Of a DNA stretch of 64,000 nucleotides, positions 11,301-26,300 are shown one piece after another. The DNA is from Enoplolaimus lenunculus (Eukaryota > Nematoda > Enoplea > Enoplida > Thoracostomopsidae). The translations under genes and the position numbers were made by a program. The stretch spans positions 248,001 to 312,000 of the forward strand of contig JASANG010000753.1 of assembly GCA_030248215.1 (NCBI GenBank), read 5' to 3'. How positions within the stretch are numbered: position 1 is the stretch's first letter; the number at the start of each line of letters is the position of its first letter. The notes under the pieces are model-generated. The model ran no database searches. It was not told where the DNA came from and saw nothing but the letters and a program-made list of their open reading frames with translations.

Positions 11301-14300
11301 AGAGTTTATACATACTCTCCGAAATGAAGACGCAAGGAAAAAAGGTTTAAAAGGGTATAAAAGTATGCTTTATACGAGGTCAGACCCCCCAAACATCCTG
11401 TCTACACCCCTACTACATCTTACTCACATTGTGATTCACATCTACTGAGTTTCGCTTGTTTGAAATCCTATTTTAACTGGTAATAGGTGCTATACACATT
11501 TGAGAATACGACGGAACATCGCCGATCGTTGTTTTTGAGGAAACTTAATGCCCATTTCAATGTCTACAATTTTTATTATGAATATTTTGTATTCAGTAGA
11601 CCAAAATTGTGTAAGTAGCTTTATAATATATTTCGCGTTCGGATTCTTTAATATTTTCAAACTGTGGATTTTAGGAAGCATTAAAAGATGAAAACTGTTT
11701 CAAAAAATTGTTATTTAGTTTAGCCTAAACTCTACGTTACTAACTGGCTAAATAGCATTCATCCAGTTAGCCAGGGTATAATCATATGTTTGCCTCCAGC
11801 TCCAATACAAAATCGACCTCTGTCTCTGGTATTTTTCGCATACTGTTACAAATTAGAAGTTCGCGAACATTTTTGCCTATTTTTACGTGGTTTTTTTTCA
11901 GATTTCAATCTGGTTCCAATGATAGTGTCGGGCCCCAGTGATCAAACTATATCCGCCGGTAAATCTCTTAACTTGGAAGCAACGGTCACCGGATACGAAT
12001 ACGCGGTAAGTGCTTTACTGCTAAATCGCAACTATTATTTTTTAACCGAAAAAGTCGTATTCTCAACTATGTATAGCATCTATTGTCAGTTTCCTGTCAG
12101 TCAGGGCAGGATCTCGGGACGTCAGACGATTTTACTAAGCAGCTCGAAAAGCAGATTTGCAGGGGTGGCTCGAACTAACGGCCTACGGAAACTTTGTCGA
12201 ACGTTTTACGCCACACAGCTCGCATCTCCAATTGTTTTTGTCGGCGAATATATGTCGATACGTATGCTGCTTTGCACATAACGGACAAGTATGTCTCACA
12301 TCCTCAATTTCTCGCTGTTACATTCGGAAATAACCGAACTGAGAAAGCTGCGGATCTAAAGATCACATTTTATGGTTTAAACATTTTAGTAGTATTTTCC
12401 ACCAAGAGTGGAAGATGCATACTTCAACAAGAGTACGCAACTGGGTACATTCTTTGTAGGAAATAGTGTACACGGCACGCGTTACGTTTATGGCCTATCT
12501 CTTTATTTCGAGGGGGTACAACCCTGTATGAACCATGACACTTCATGCGTCCGGCAACAATAATTGCTCCACTTTTAGTTTAATTTTATTGCATGTCATA
12601 GCGACCGTCTGTAAACAAGTGAGGGTCGGCCCAAAACGCAACTCCCGGTGGTACATTTTATACCATGAGGAACCCCAAACACTCTTGTATTATGCACTCT
12701 TCGTTTAAACTAAGTGTACGACAAATTAGAATTTAGCAAATATTATTCTGATGAACTGTGAAATTGAAAATCATATTTGATAAACAAATTTTTACGCTCG
12801 CAGAAAAGGTATTCGTGGCCTGATAAGCGATATTTTCAAGCTCCAAATAGGTCCCCGTAACCAGCTCACTTTGTTAGCGAGAAGGGTGGCTAGAAAGCTG
12901 CACGAGTGGCATACAAGGGATCGTTGACCTAACAAGCAAGGTTGAAAATTTTCTAGGGAGGAAATATTTTTCTAGGGAGCTGAGTCGCCATGGCCACTTT
13001 TTGGCTACGGACCCACTGCGCTATACAACGGTTCGCGATTTACTTTCAGATCGAATGGTACAAAGACGGTAAACGCAAAGGCGCCCGGCAATTCGCCAAT
13101 GGAAACGGAACCGCAAAAACGTTTAAATTTAAGATTCCTCACGTTATTCACACAGATGAAGGCAACTATGAAATAAGAGCGTTCAACGCGTATGGGGAAA
13201 CTCGACAACGAGCTTACGTCAAAGTTATTGGTAAGCTCAAGACTATCTATATCTACATTATTGAAGCTGGAACGCCTCGCATACTGTAGTGACCCGAATA
13301 AGACGGAAGACTGATATTTATTTGGCCTCTCCACAGGGTACCCCACCTTGCTATTCGGTTACGGACTGTTATTTATTTTTAACCCGCGCTCCGCCACCTT
13401 TCGTTACTGATATATATCCGGTATAGCAACTATCCGTTGAATTAAACGTTTATTTGTCTTGTGTCAATAGCTTGAGCGATCATGCAAGGTTCTACTTAGG
13501 AATGTACTTTCAAAATTTACGTCCGCCTTAAAGATTCGAACTCAATTGTATTTGGTTCTGGAGTCATTTATGAACTACAATTAGGAATAACTGACCTTCA
13601 TGGACTCTAATTAGGATTTAGGGACTCTATTTGCTTACGGTCTCTTATTAGGGACACAGAATCCTATTGATTGGGACTCAAAATGGGGACCCCCCTCTTA
13701 TTAGCCCACACCCTCTTATTCGGGTCACTACAGTACGTATTTTGGGCAGCGTTCTGGGTGAATTTTACAACCATTCGGCATTTTTTGTGGGAAATAAGTT
13801 AGCATCGGTTGCAAATATTACAACCACATTTATTAGCTATGTACAAAAGTAACAGTTGTACTTCTAAGCAATTGATCCCATGTAATATAACCTTGCCACA
13901 GACAGTCCCTACCGAAGTCCCAGCAACCTCTGCACTGCAAAAAATGGTGAGTCAAATTGATTCTCTCCGAAATAGGCTTTTCCTGGCAAAACAAACTCAG
14001 AATCAAACTCGACTCAATTTGACTCTAGCGGAGTCGAATTTTAACTCAGTTTGTGTAGTCAGGAAAAGCCTATTTCGGAGCGAGTCAATTTGACTTACCA
14101 TTTTTTGCAGAGTGGAAGAATTTTGGTTTCACTATAAATTATTCAACCTTGCTTATAAGTCATCGAAAACCCTTGTATACCGCTGCAAAAGAATATTTAG
14201 CGCCCAGCAATGAGAACTCGGAGCTATCTATTCTGGTCCGTCCATTGTGGTCGTTTTCTCAAGACAAAGCAGTCGAGGTCTTAACGTCGTCCCTCAACTT

Positions 14301-17300
14301 GCCATCCAATAGTGTCCAACACGTTTGCCTATTAAATCCTAAGTCTGTTCCTATTTAAATCCTAAGCCTATTCCTAATTAATTCCTAAGCCTATTCCTAA
14401 TGAAATCCTAAGCCTATTTCTAATTAAGTCCTAAGCCTATTCCTAATTAAATCCTAAGCCTATTTCTAATTAAATCCTAAGCCTATTCCTAATTAAATCC
14501 TAAGCCTATTCCTAATTAAATCCTAAGCCTATTTCTAATTAAATCCTAAGCCTATTCCTAATTAAATCCTAAGCCTATTCCTAATTAAATCTTAAGCCTA
14601 TTCCTAATTAAATCCTAAGCCTATTTCTAATTAAATCCTAAGCCTATTCCTAATTAAATCCTAAGCCTATTCCTAATTAAATCCTAAGCCTATTCCTAAT
14701 TAAATCCTAAGCCTATTTCTAATTAAATCCTAAGGCTGTTCCTAATTAAATCCTAAGCCTATTCCTAATTAAATCCTAAGCATATTCCTAATTCAATCCT
14801 AAGGCTATTCCTAATTAATCCTAAGCCTATTTCTAATTACATCCTAAGCCTATTCCTATTCAAATCCTAAGCCTATTCCTAAGAGTAAGTATAATACCGA
14901 ACATAATCCAAAGTCTAAGATTATTGATGGGGACAAAAATGTCGAGTCGACGAAATTTTTGGTAGATGAACTATCCCAAATCCTACCTAACGTACCTTAC
15001 GCAGTCGTCGGCCGCGATGTGTCACTAGCGGTAGAAACATAGTATTTTGATATATTTTAAATATATCAGGGTAATAGTTGTCAAGCCCTTAGCCGGGCTA
15101 CCTTGCTAGGGCAAGGGACTTAGCCGCTTTGTCACCCCTGAGGCTACGGACCCGTTGGTTGAACATTTTAGGGGAACAACCTCAGATTATCGATCATAGC
15201 GAGCTGATTACAGTGAGATCCGGGCAAAAAATTGTGATAAATTATACAGTTAAAGGAAGTCCATATATGGTAAGTCATTACGGAGTAGCATTCAAAAGGT
15301 TTAAGCTTAGGCTTAGGTTTAGACTTAACAAAATTTACTTTATAAAATTTGTTAAAATCGAAAATATCCTTTGAGAGCCGCATTAGTGCAAAAATAAGCC
15401 TTTCAAAATAGTTTTGGTCGATGTTACTTTTAGGACCGTCCCGGTTTCTGGTGGGTCTCTAAATAAGTAGGTTTACATTCTAGACTACATTTTTTGCTTA
15501 GGCTTAGGCTTAGGCTTAGGCTTACGAATGCGCTTTTGCAACGCTTAGACTTAGGCTTAAGCTTAGAAATACGCTTAATCTACTGTTACGACCCTTAAAG
15601 TACCATTGGCATTTAGTTTCAGTAGATTTTTCGCACTATAATTTTAAATTCAATCTCAGAGTTGAACGTAAATGTTGTTAAACTTTTCAACTTTTTAGTT
15701 CTCAAATTCTGCTCGCATTAATAGTCATTGATATGAAAAAATTTTTTGTTTGAGTTGTTTGATCGCTAAATCTACCTGATCTTTGGATCGCTGTGTGTTC
15801 ATATTTTAGGTTCAAATACACAAAGATGGTTTACTATTGAACCGAACGACAGTTTCAATCGTTGGAACCCGTCAACAGTCGTATGTTATTCAAAATGCCA
15901 CCACGGACAATGCTGGATTATACCGGATATGGGCTATTAATAACTATGGATCCGACAGCAAACTAGCTCGAGTGACAGTTTTAGGTTCGTTGAAATAGTC
16001 GCAGAAGCGATGGGCCAACACATAGAACAGGAGCGGAACAGTAGTATGAGCGTATTGCTAAACCTAAGCCTAACCGTAAGAATGAACTTATACCTAAGCC
16101 TAAGCCATAGCTTAAGGCTAAAGCCTTAGCATAAGACTAAGCCACAGCAAAAATAGTATAAAACTTAAGCTTACTCTATTCAAGTGCCACGGAATGACGT
16201 TCCGCCACTGATCTTTACATGGGCAGGTGATGTAAAAAACGTATCGAGGTCAATGACTGAGAAATGGGCTCAATGCAGGTCAGGTGTCGAGCAAAATCTA
16301 AAAAGCCTTACTTTCAATCTAAGCTGAGGGTCATGGGCCCAAATATTTGAAGTCGCTCGGAGCAAAATTTGGAAGCCTAAGTAGGGATCTAAGCCGAAGC
16401 CTAAGCTTAAAATGTCGTCCATGTTAATATAACGTTTATACGGATGTAAAACATTGTATCTTCTTTTCGGATCCCACCTCTTTAAAATCCGTGACGTTTG
16501 AGCAATACTTGATGAGAAGGTAAAAATCTTCCAAAAGAACACACACCTTTTTTGTCAATAGCAATGAAATTCTACTTAATAACACACCGTGATGGTACAA
16601 TGTGCATCAAAAAATACTACGGCAAGAAGCCAAACTTTTTACCAAAATTCATATTTTTTGTATATTTTTTGCAGAAAACACAACAACAAACACAATTGGT
16701 GGTGCAATGATTCTGGTTTCGCCTAGCAATGTAACCAAATATGAGCTGGAAAGCGCTACAGTTTCGATCGTTATTAATGGAACGAACTATAAGGTAAGTC
16801 TAACGAATATGGTAAAGGTTTTGTAGGTAACTGTTGGACGTTCTCAGGACGCAGTCCTTCAAAATTCTTGAAAACATTTTAATTTTATTGGCTAATGCTT
16901 TGAGCTTTATTGGCTAATGCATAGAACAGAGCTGTAACAGTTAATAGTTGTATAAGAATTGAAACCTAAGCTTATGCTTAAAGCCTAAGCGTAAGAACTG
17001 GCATAAACCTAAGCCTAAGCACTAAGCCTAGTCTATGCGCAAAAAATTAGTCGTAAAGTTTAAGCTTCTCTATTGCAGTCCCACAGCGAAACGTTTCGCC
17101 ACCTGATGTTTACAAGGGCCAGCAGCCTGATGCTATGCAGTTGAGAACGCGAGTGGCACTATCTGCAATCTACACCACAAGAAATTAATGTTAAACCATG
17201 AATTTTCCCGTGTCATCAATTTAAGGTTACAATGTAAACAATTTGTGCTAACATATCACATAAAAGTCGTACGGCCAACTTATAAAACAAAGCCTTACCA

Positions 17301-20300
17301 GTAGTATAGTAAGCATGTTTCTAATCCTACGCTTAATCATAAACCTAAGCCTAAGCCTAAGCCTAAGCAACAAATAAGTCTAAAGTTTTATGTTTACTCT
17401 ATTGCAGTCACGCAGAAAAACGCCTCGCTACTCATCTTTACATTGGCCAGTTGTAGAACCAACCTTGGTCATTAGCTGACTCCCACGTACCTCTAAGCTC
17501 ACCCAAACGTTTTGCAACTATTTTTTTACTGCAGATCACATGGTATGACTCCGACGGTAAACTGGTTCAAATCGATCAAGGTCCAGATGCGGCTCTGGTT
17601 AGCAATCGTCTGACTAAAATCACAACCCATTCGCTGACGTTTAATCAACTTCATCATTTTCACAACGGGCAACACTTTGTGATTGTTAGCCATGAAAATC
17701 GAACGCTTACGCTTACTTTTTGGGTTCGCGTAATACCAGGTAAAGACGTCGTGGCGTTAAGGGTTAATTGTAAGGGTCCATGTAAACATCAGGGGCGGAA
17801 CGTTTTTCTGTGGGACTGCAATAGAGTAAGCTTAAGCTTTAAACTAATTTTTTTGCTTGACTTTAGGTTTAGGCTTAGGAATAAACTTATTCTTATGCTT
17901 AGTGCTTAGGCTTAGGCGTAGGCTTAGGCTTAGGCTTTGGAATAAGCTTATTTATACTGTTGCGCCCCTGTTCTTTATATTGGTCATTGTGAGCAAGGAC
18001 CACGCCTGTAGTCAGGTCACCTTGCTAGCAGGTTTAGAAATTACTTAAGAAGAGCGTGCAAGGGTTTTCAATGACCTACAAAGCAAAGTTTAAAAACTTC
18101 TAGGGGGGCCAAGAGTTTTCTATGGGGGGCTGCCCCCCTTTGCAACGGGCCGGCAGGGACGCACCGGGAGGGGCGCTGGTGAGTCTCTCGATGGCAAATG
18201 ATAAGGGTGGAGCTATACTTGACGTACGTTGCCGACCGACGCCCGGATGGCGGTGCAAGTCAAAAATGTTTTGTTACTAATAATTGATGTGTTGTGCTAT
18301 GCGGCAATGCACATGCGTTGTACTACGGTGCCAGATGGTGACGGACGGCGCCGGAAGTCATCAAAAGTATACCGCCACCCTTATATGTTACCGCTTGCTA
18401 CGTTAATTGTTCTTTCGAAAATGGGGCTGACGAATTATAATTCCGTTTAAAATATATGGATATTTTACTAGCAAGCTTGCCGCTGAACACAATAAACCAA
18501 ATATTTTATAGTTAGTCAGGTTTCTAGGTATTATGTTAATGGATAGTCCTGCTGCAAGTGTACTTAAACAGGTCCATGTTAAGGACCTGCCCACTTAACG
18601 TAACCTAAACCTAAGCCTAAGTCTAGGTATAAGCCTAAGCATAATCCTATAATCCTTAACAGAGTCCTAGTGCTGAACATAATCCGAATCCTAATTGTAA
18701 TCCTAAGCCTAAATTTCCCTGGTTCTTAGTCCCAAAGTCTCCCGGTCTCGTAGTGGGCAGGCACTTCAATTTAATTTTGATCAATTAAACTATTTTATTA
18801 GGAATTTCGCCAGTTTTGATTGAAAAACCTAAAAATCAGCAAGTTTACTTGTATGGAAACGCAACATTTCACGTTAAAGTGCGCGGTGGACCATACTGGG
18901 TAAGCATTAATTTAAAATTTACTAACACTATTCGAAAAATTTAAAATTTTAAATCTTAGGTTTAAAATACAATCAAAACTAGTGAATTTTGTAGTTTTCG
19001 TTGAATAATTAGATAGAATTTTAATAATGTTCAAATTCAGCCAAATATTATTCATTTAAGCTAAACATTTTATTCGAGTTGAACGTTGGGATTTCATCGA
19101 CATTGTTTTATTTTTGCTAAAATTATATTTTCAGATACGTTGGACTCACGAGCAAATCAGCGGGACTCTAAAATCGAGTCAAATATTACACCATGACAGC
19201 TTGATCGTTCGACACAACGAACAAAGCCATTCGTTAACCCTACGGAATGTTACCCCTGAGGATGCTGGGACGCTGTACGTTCGGATATGGAACAACAATG
19301 GCTTAACAACTGCCAATGCAATGCTCAAAATAGTTAACGGTAATTCCTTGAGAGTAGAACCATTCTTGGGGGGCATCAATGCCGACCCTGCCATTTTCTA
19401 TACAATTTTACGTCACCCCTACGTAGGTTTTTGGACCCCACTTTTGGGCTGGCTCTTCTAGGCCTACAGGTGGGTTACGATGAAATTTTAGGTTCACGGA
19501 AGAAATTTAGACAAATGTTTTTGTCGCTCCTGGGTCGATATCGGCAGCTGGTTTGTTAACCCAAAATTTACGGCATGAATTGGTTTATTTTTTCAAATAT
19601 CTGCAGTAGCTGTATTACCAGTTGGCGACAGGTCTTGCAACTATCGAACAACTTTGATCCAAACTGCGCATCCGTGCGCTTGTGCGTTGTCTTCTCTGTA
19701 TTTATCATACTTTCGCGTGTTTGAAACACAACAACACAAACTTGCAAATCCTTATCGGATATTCGTTTCGGTTTCAGGTAAAAATCGGCTTCCGTTTGCG
19801 TTTTGTTTATACCGGAAATTGGATTATTTTTATGCTCAAAACAAAGTTATAAATCACGTTTACATCACGCAATTTTTCATTACAATATGCTGCAATTATT
19901 CGACGTCGACTATGAATACTTGCATGCCTTTTCAATTGTGTTGGCAGAAGAATAAAACATCTTTGAAACGTTTATACTTCAATATCCGTTTTTCGTTTTC
20001 GTTATTTCGAACACAATTCGTTTCTGTTTTCGTTTGCGTTATTTTTACTGTTCGTTTACACCATGGAAATTGGACAATACAACTTTTTGTTTGCGAACAT
20101 TTTTTTGCAAAATTGAACACAATTTTAAAATTGACAAAAATCTACATTCCGGAAATTAATATCAGGTTCAGCTTAAAAACAAGCCTAAGTCTAAGCCTAA
20201 GTCTAAACTTGAGCCTAAGCTTAACCCTATGACGTCATTCCAAAATCTGGCAATTTCGAAAACTGTGGACGGAGAGCGTATATTCCAAAGTCCTGGTTTG

Positions 20301-23300
20301 TTTATATTAAATTTGTTCTAAAAGCAAAGCTAAATTTAATCTGGTTAGATTTCAGGCGGAAAACCCAATATCCACCAGATTATGAATCGAACCGTTCTTG
20401 AGGGCCGACCAGTGATACTGGAGGCAAATATTTCGAATGCACCTGATAAAGTAAGCCTAATATTGGTTTAAACAGTGTCTTGTGACAGACGGCTCAAGTC
20501 AAGAATAGGGGCCTGCCGACTACAAGTTAAGAGCGCTGGAGGCACTAGAGACTGAAACACTTAGGCTTACGTTTAGGCTTACGATTCGGCTTAGTTTTAG
20601 ATTGAGATTTAGGTTTAGACTTATGCAACTTCCACAATAACATGCGTATATCAGGTGACTATTGAGGGGATAGTGTCATGGACACTGAAGCCAAATAGCT
20701 TCAGTATCATAGACTTTGAAACCAAAAGGCTTCAGTGTCCATGACACTACCACCGTCAAAAGTTAAATTGTGTACGCATGTTATTGTGGAAGTTACATTA
20801 TGTTCAGTAGGCAGACCTGTATTGGTTTCATGGGCCAAGTAATTAATAAAGCATTGAGGGTCAGCCGGCTTTGCTTGCGCAATGCGCAAAAATTTGCGAA
20901 TGCACAACAATCTGCATGCAAATTTTCTTTTCGCACAACAATCACGTTTGCGTTCTAGCAAAATAACCGAAAATACGTATGTGGGAAATGTATACAAATC
21001 TGACACAAATCTTCGTTTCATGCTTTATGTTGTAAGAAATTACTGTAAACACATTGATGCTAGAAAGTTGCCCAACATACGCATGTGAGAAATTCCAGCT
21101 TTAATTATATCGATAATTATTATAACTAGTAATCCGTAGTTGCACACATGTGCAACTTTCAAGTATATAAAAATCTACACTTAATTTGCATATCTAAAAG
21201 TCAGTTGGAACGATGCCCAAATTACGTATGTGGGGCGTTCTAGCTTTAATAATATAGATTATAAGCATAGATAAAGTGTGTACCCTAACTAAAATAACTG
21301 TTGTCATCTGTAAAGCCAAGCTTATAGGTCATTTGGTACCGATTAAGCCGTGTTATACAAGAATCGACACACCAACCTGAGTATGGGCAACCTAGGTCGT
21401 ACACTTTAACGCTGCCTAACGTAACGCGAGATAACGAAGGATTATACAAGATAGTTGCGTCTAATACATACGGTCACACATTTGGTTCAATTCAACTGAA
21501 CGTTCAACGAACGGTTGAAACTCAACATCGCTGTGAGTCGACATTTTTTGCAAAACTGTGCTACGTGCCTTCCAGTAGCCCATACTGATGGGGCTTGCGC
21601 TCAGGAGAAACTATGTATGGATTTCAAGCGGGTACACTGGCGTATAATAATTTGAACGGGGGGTGCTTCTTGTGGCTAAATAAGTTCATAAAGACACCCC
21701 AGTGCAAAAATTTCAAACCAGAGGGTTGACACCTAAACCACGTTCGTGGCTACGTCTGTGGGGACGAGAGTACTGGACCGTATGAAGGGTCTTAATATTT
21801 GAGCCGACGCTCTTAAATATCCTTTGACATCAAAAAAATTAAAGAATTAAAAAAATAAAATTGAAACTACGGGGGTTTATTTTAAAATAGTTTCCGTGGG
21901 TGCCTCAGAACATTGGCAGATTCTGAAATTTCTAACAACGGGGATATCGATGAGTTATGATGAATAATAGCGAAAAAATGTTTGCGAGCAAGAAGTCAAA
22001 CGCAATTTTAGTACTTAATATTAAACCCTTTCTCACATGAATATTTTCAATTCCATATGAGATGTAATTTTAAGGTCAGATTCGATCCCCAGTTTCTCGG
22101 GTTGGAGGCGTTTACGATGACCACTCAGCGATAGAAGTTTGATGCTAGAGCCCGAGAGGGCTTTCACGTCTTGTACAGATTTTGCACTGCGCATATATGT
22201 TAGAATCGTTAAACACTACTTACAGTGTCTGTGTTGCTCGTATATTACTTGTATTTAGTTGATCATAGTTTACTCTATGAGTTAAAGGATTAATACAAAA
22301 TTTTGGTTTTGATCCCTGTTGAGGGCGCCTAGAGCGGCGTGTGCCCTGTTAACAATTCGCCTCTCTTTCAGACAACTGCTCCACAACTATCAAATGGATC
22401 AACTTCGTCATCGACGGATCAGCAAGCGTTGGTGGAAGTAATTTTGACCGGATCCAGCATTTGTTAGCGGAAATTGTCCGCAATTCTCCAACTGACGCCA
22501 GATTCAGTATTCTACAATATGGTTTGCGTTCAGTTTGGGAACTTCAACCGCATAATACAGCGTCTAAAGCGAAAGTTTTAGGTATACTTAGCGTAAGGCT
22601 TCCGACTTATCACCGTGGGATACTTAAAATAAAATTCTTTTCGAAATTTTAAAACATTTTAACACAGAATGAATTTTAAATTGGTAAAATTGAAAAAATA
22701 CTACAATTTGAGGTTGGAAATATGCCGAAAATTTTCACATGTATGCACTTTATAGGATCGTTTTTGAGTTGGTATCATACGAAATGATGGATTTTGAAAT
22801 TTTTTTGATATAAAACGTGGCCCCGCGTGATTGGTCTTTGAATAATTTCATGAAAAAAGTTGTATTCTCAAATGTGTGTAGCACCTATTGTCGCTCATAT
22901 CCGCAAACGGAAATATTTATTCATTCATAATCACAGAAAATTATTTAAAACTCTAAGCAGCCAATCAATTGTTTGAAGTTTGAGCAAATGTATTGAGCAG
23001 CGGTGGAACAGTTGTATAAGCATATTCCTAAGCCTAAGAATAAACTATTTATCCAGATATACTCCGCCAACTACGCTACATGAACGGAACAACGACCCGT
23101 ACTGTTCACGCGTTGAATAAAACCATTGGTTCACTTGGCTTATCCGCGAATCCGGCAAACACAGCGTTGATTTTAGTCACAGACGGACGTGCAGCAGATT
23201 GGTACCAGGGAGGCAATAGCATCGCACCACGGTTGAGAAAGGTTAGTGTTACCTGTTGGCAGATAGAAATTGGCGTCGGAGTCGACATGACCGGTGCCTG

Positions 23301-26300
23301 GGTGTGGTTTACGGGCAGGCCGTAGCCAGCTCACCATGCTAGGGGGTGCTAAAAATATTTAGGAGGGGCAATTCATGGGTTTTTAGTGACTTGCAAGCAA
23401 GGTTGAAAAATTGGGTCAAAATTTTTACAAGGGGAAGCTGAGCCAAACCTGCTCCCCGCCTTGGCTACGGGCCCGGTTTGGGGGGTCAAGATTATCCCAT
23501 CGGTGACCCGAGAACTTGCGGCTGCAAATTGCACGCAGAACTTGCATTGTTTTGATCAGCCAATGAGAAAGCGGCTGCAATAACTTCAATGAACTTGCAA
23601 GGTTATTCGCACATGTGAATTAAATTCCTAACTATGATTTTTAATGAATTATTTGCAGCTGCAAGTTTTCAAAATTTAGCACACTGCAAAATTCCAACGT
23701 GTTGATTTAATCAACTCAGAGAGTGAATTAGTCATTTCTGGTTAACGTTAACTCGCTCTGATCTGATTTAATTCGGGTGAGCTGATTAACCAACTCGGAA
23801 TGAGTTCAATCATTTCAGGATTCTGAGTTCTGAAAGACCGAATGCACAGCTCAAGCTTTTAAGTGCATTCAACTCATTCTGTGGTAAAATCAACTCACTG
23901 AAATTTACAGTGCAGAAGACACGCCTGTCAATTTTGAAATATTCTTAATTTGTTTAACTAAATAATGTTTCAGAAGGCGTTAGTTTGGGTAATAGGAACC
24001 GGTGTGTCGGTAAATCGCAGTCAACTCATTGCACTGTCGGGTTCAGAGTCTCAAACACTCGTTGAACCCAACTACGCCATGGTTCAATCTAAGTTGAAAA
24101 TTGTCAATTCAATCCGATGTCGAATGCCTTCGGTGTTTACACCGAATTCCTTGATACGAGAGTGTAAGTCTTAATAATCATTCATATTCGAAGATATTGT
24201 AGTTTTAATCTTAGGACCCACATTCTGACAACCGTATCACCAGTCAGTGATGGGTTTTCAGCTTTCACGAACTGCTGCAATTGCGGATCTCAAAATTTGC
24301 CCAGAAGTATAACGAATCTAAATCTAAAAACATTACTGAATGTGTAAGCTCACCATTCACTGAATCGAAATTTACAAGGAATATCAATCATCAACTGGTG
24401 ATAGGGGCTACACACATCTGGAAATACGGGATTATGCTTATGGGGCCCATAAGCTTGCACACACCGTAGACAAAGGGAATGATAAGGTTAATATTTTGCA
24501 AAAACATTTTGGTCCATGTAAATAACAGGGTCCTGCCAACTAAGCTTAAGCCTAAGCCTTAAACCTAAGCATCCCAGTGTCTAAGTCCACAATTTCCTGG
24601 GTTCCCAATGGACAGTCCCCTGAACATAAGGCAACATTTTGGGTAGTAAAATTGCATTAGTGTTATTTCACTCAAGGTAGCTAAGACCTTTGATAGTTCT
24701 GTTGGTGTTTTTTATTTAAATGTTTTCTCACATGAATATTTTCTATTTCATCTGGAATCTAAATATGTCACATATACAGTTTGCAATTAGTTGCTCATAG
24801 TGTACTCGGTTCATGTTACTTTTACGGCCGGCCGAGTTTCTAGTGTGCCGGTAACATAGTAGGTTTACACTTTTGACTCACATTATCTGCTTAGGTTTAG
24901 GCTTAGGTTGACGTTAACGCTTAGACTTAGGCTTAAGAATATAATTAATTTACTGTTACGGCCCTAAACGTAACATCGACCTTGTATTGTATGCGAGAAA
25001 CGGTAAAGTGAATTCGCTAGTGTTGATATGTTTACTTGTTCAGATAAAACGCCACCGATGATTTTGATGGGTTTGCAGTGCCAAAAATTCAAACCAGGAT
25101 CCAGTTTCACGCTCACTGTTCAAGTCACTGGAACACCGTATAATGTAAGCAGGCCCGTAGCCAGCTCAACTTGCTTGGTGGGGGGGGGGGTTAAAAAATT
25201 TTCAGGAGGGGCATTTAGATGTTTTCATTGACTTACAAGCAAGGTTGGAAATTTTCTAGGGGGGCCCCCAAGATTTTTCCAGGGGGACTGAGCTCACCCT
25301 GGCCCACCCTTGGCTACGGGCTCGAATTTAAGTCAAATTATTTCGTCGTGTACGACATTCTAGCTTTAGTTTCCGCTTAATAGTCGCCGGCACTGTCAAT
25401 ATGAGCTGGAAGCCAAACGATGCGGCAGGAAGGCGTAGTCCTTCATAAAAAAGTTAACTCCCAAAAACAGTTTCAGCTCCGCCCTAAGTTACACAAAACT
25501 TTGCGTATTTCTTCTGAAATTTGGCAAAATCTAACCTGGCTGTGAGACTCATGTAAAACCGTAAGCAGTGTCTATTTTAGAATTTTGAACTTTGACAACT
25601 TTACAACGAGCTTATACCAAAGTCTAAGCCTAAGCCTAGGCGTTATACAAAAATAGTTTAAAGCTTAAGCTTACTCTATTGCAATCCCGCAGAACAACGT
25701 GTCGCCTCAGATCTTTACATGGGTCAAATAAGAGTTGAAAAATGCCAAAAGGCAATGGGCGGTCAAAAGTACCAAAAACAATTAATATTCATTAATTTTA
25801 AACATTTTCTGATTGAATTGTTAACGATTTTGCAAACGTAATTTAAAAAATATTTTATTAGCTTTTTCGCCCCACCCCAGCCAATTCCAAGTTCTCGGTA
25901 CGCCACTGTAGCACGCTTTGAAACGAAAGACCAGGCTTGTAGCCAGCTCACATTGCTAGGGGGCTAAAAAATTTTCAACAGGGGCATAGTTGGGTTTTTG
26001 TTGACTTTTACAATCATAAAATTTTTCTAAGATTGTCAAACAGTTTCCAGTATGACTAAGGGCCCCCCTGGCCCCACTTTGGCTACGGCTCCGAGAAAGA
26101 CCCTTCAACTGGGGGTCGGAGCTACTTATAAGGCATAACATTTGTCTTCTGGTATAGGCACTGCTGTATTGAATCATTGTTTATCAATTTTGAAAATATA
26201 ATTTCAAAAATTAATTTTTAATTGCTTTCCGGAAGCCGACCCCTAGGTTGTTGTTTCCCGGTGCGTCACTGAAGAGCATTCAAACCAGCTTAGGCTTTCC

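Noticed and set aside
13907-13944. A short Thr/Pro exon (VPTEVPATSA) between Ig1 and Ig2
   Set aside because: Entry phase does not match, no donor outside the group G element, and Ig1 joins Ig2 in phase without it.
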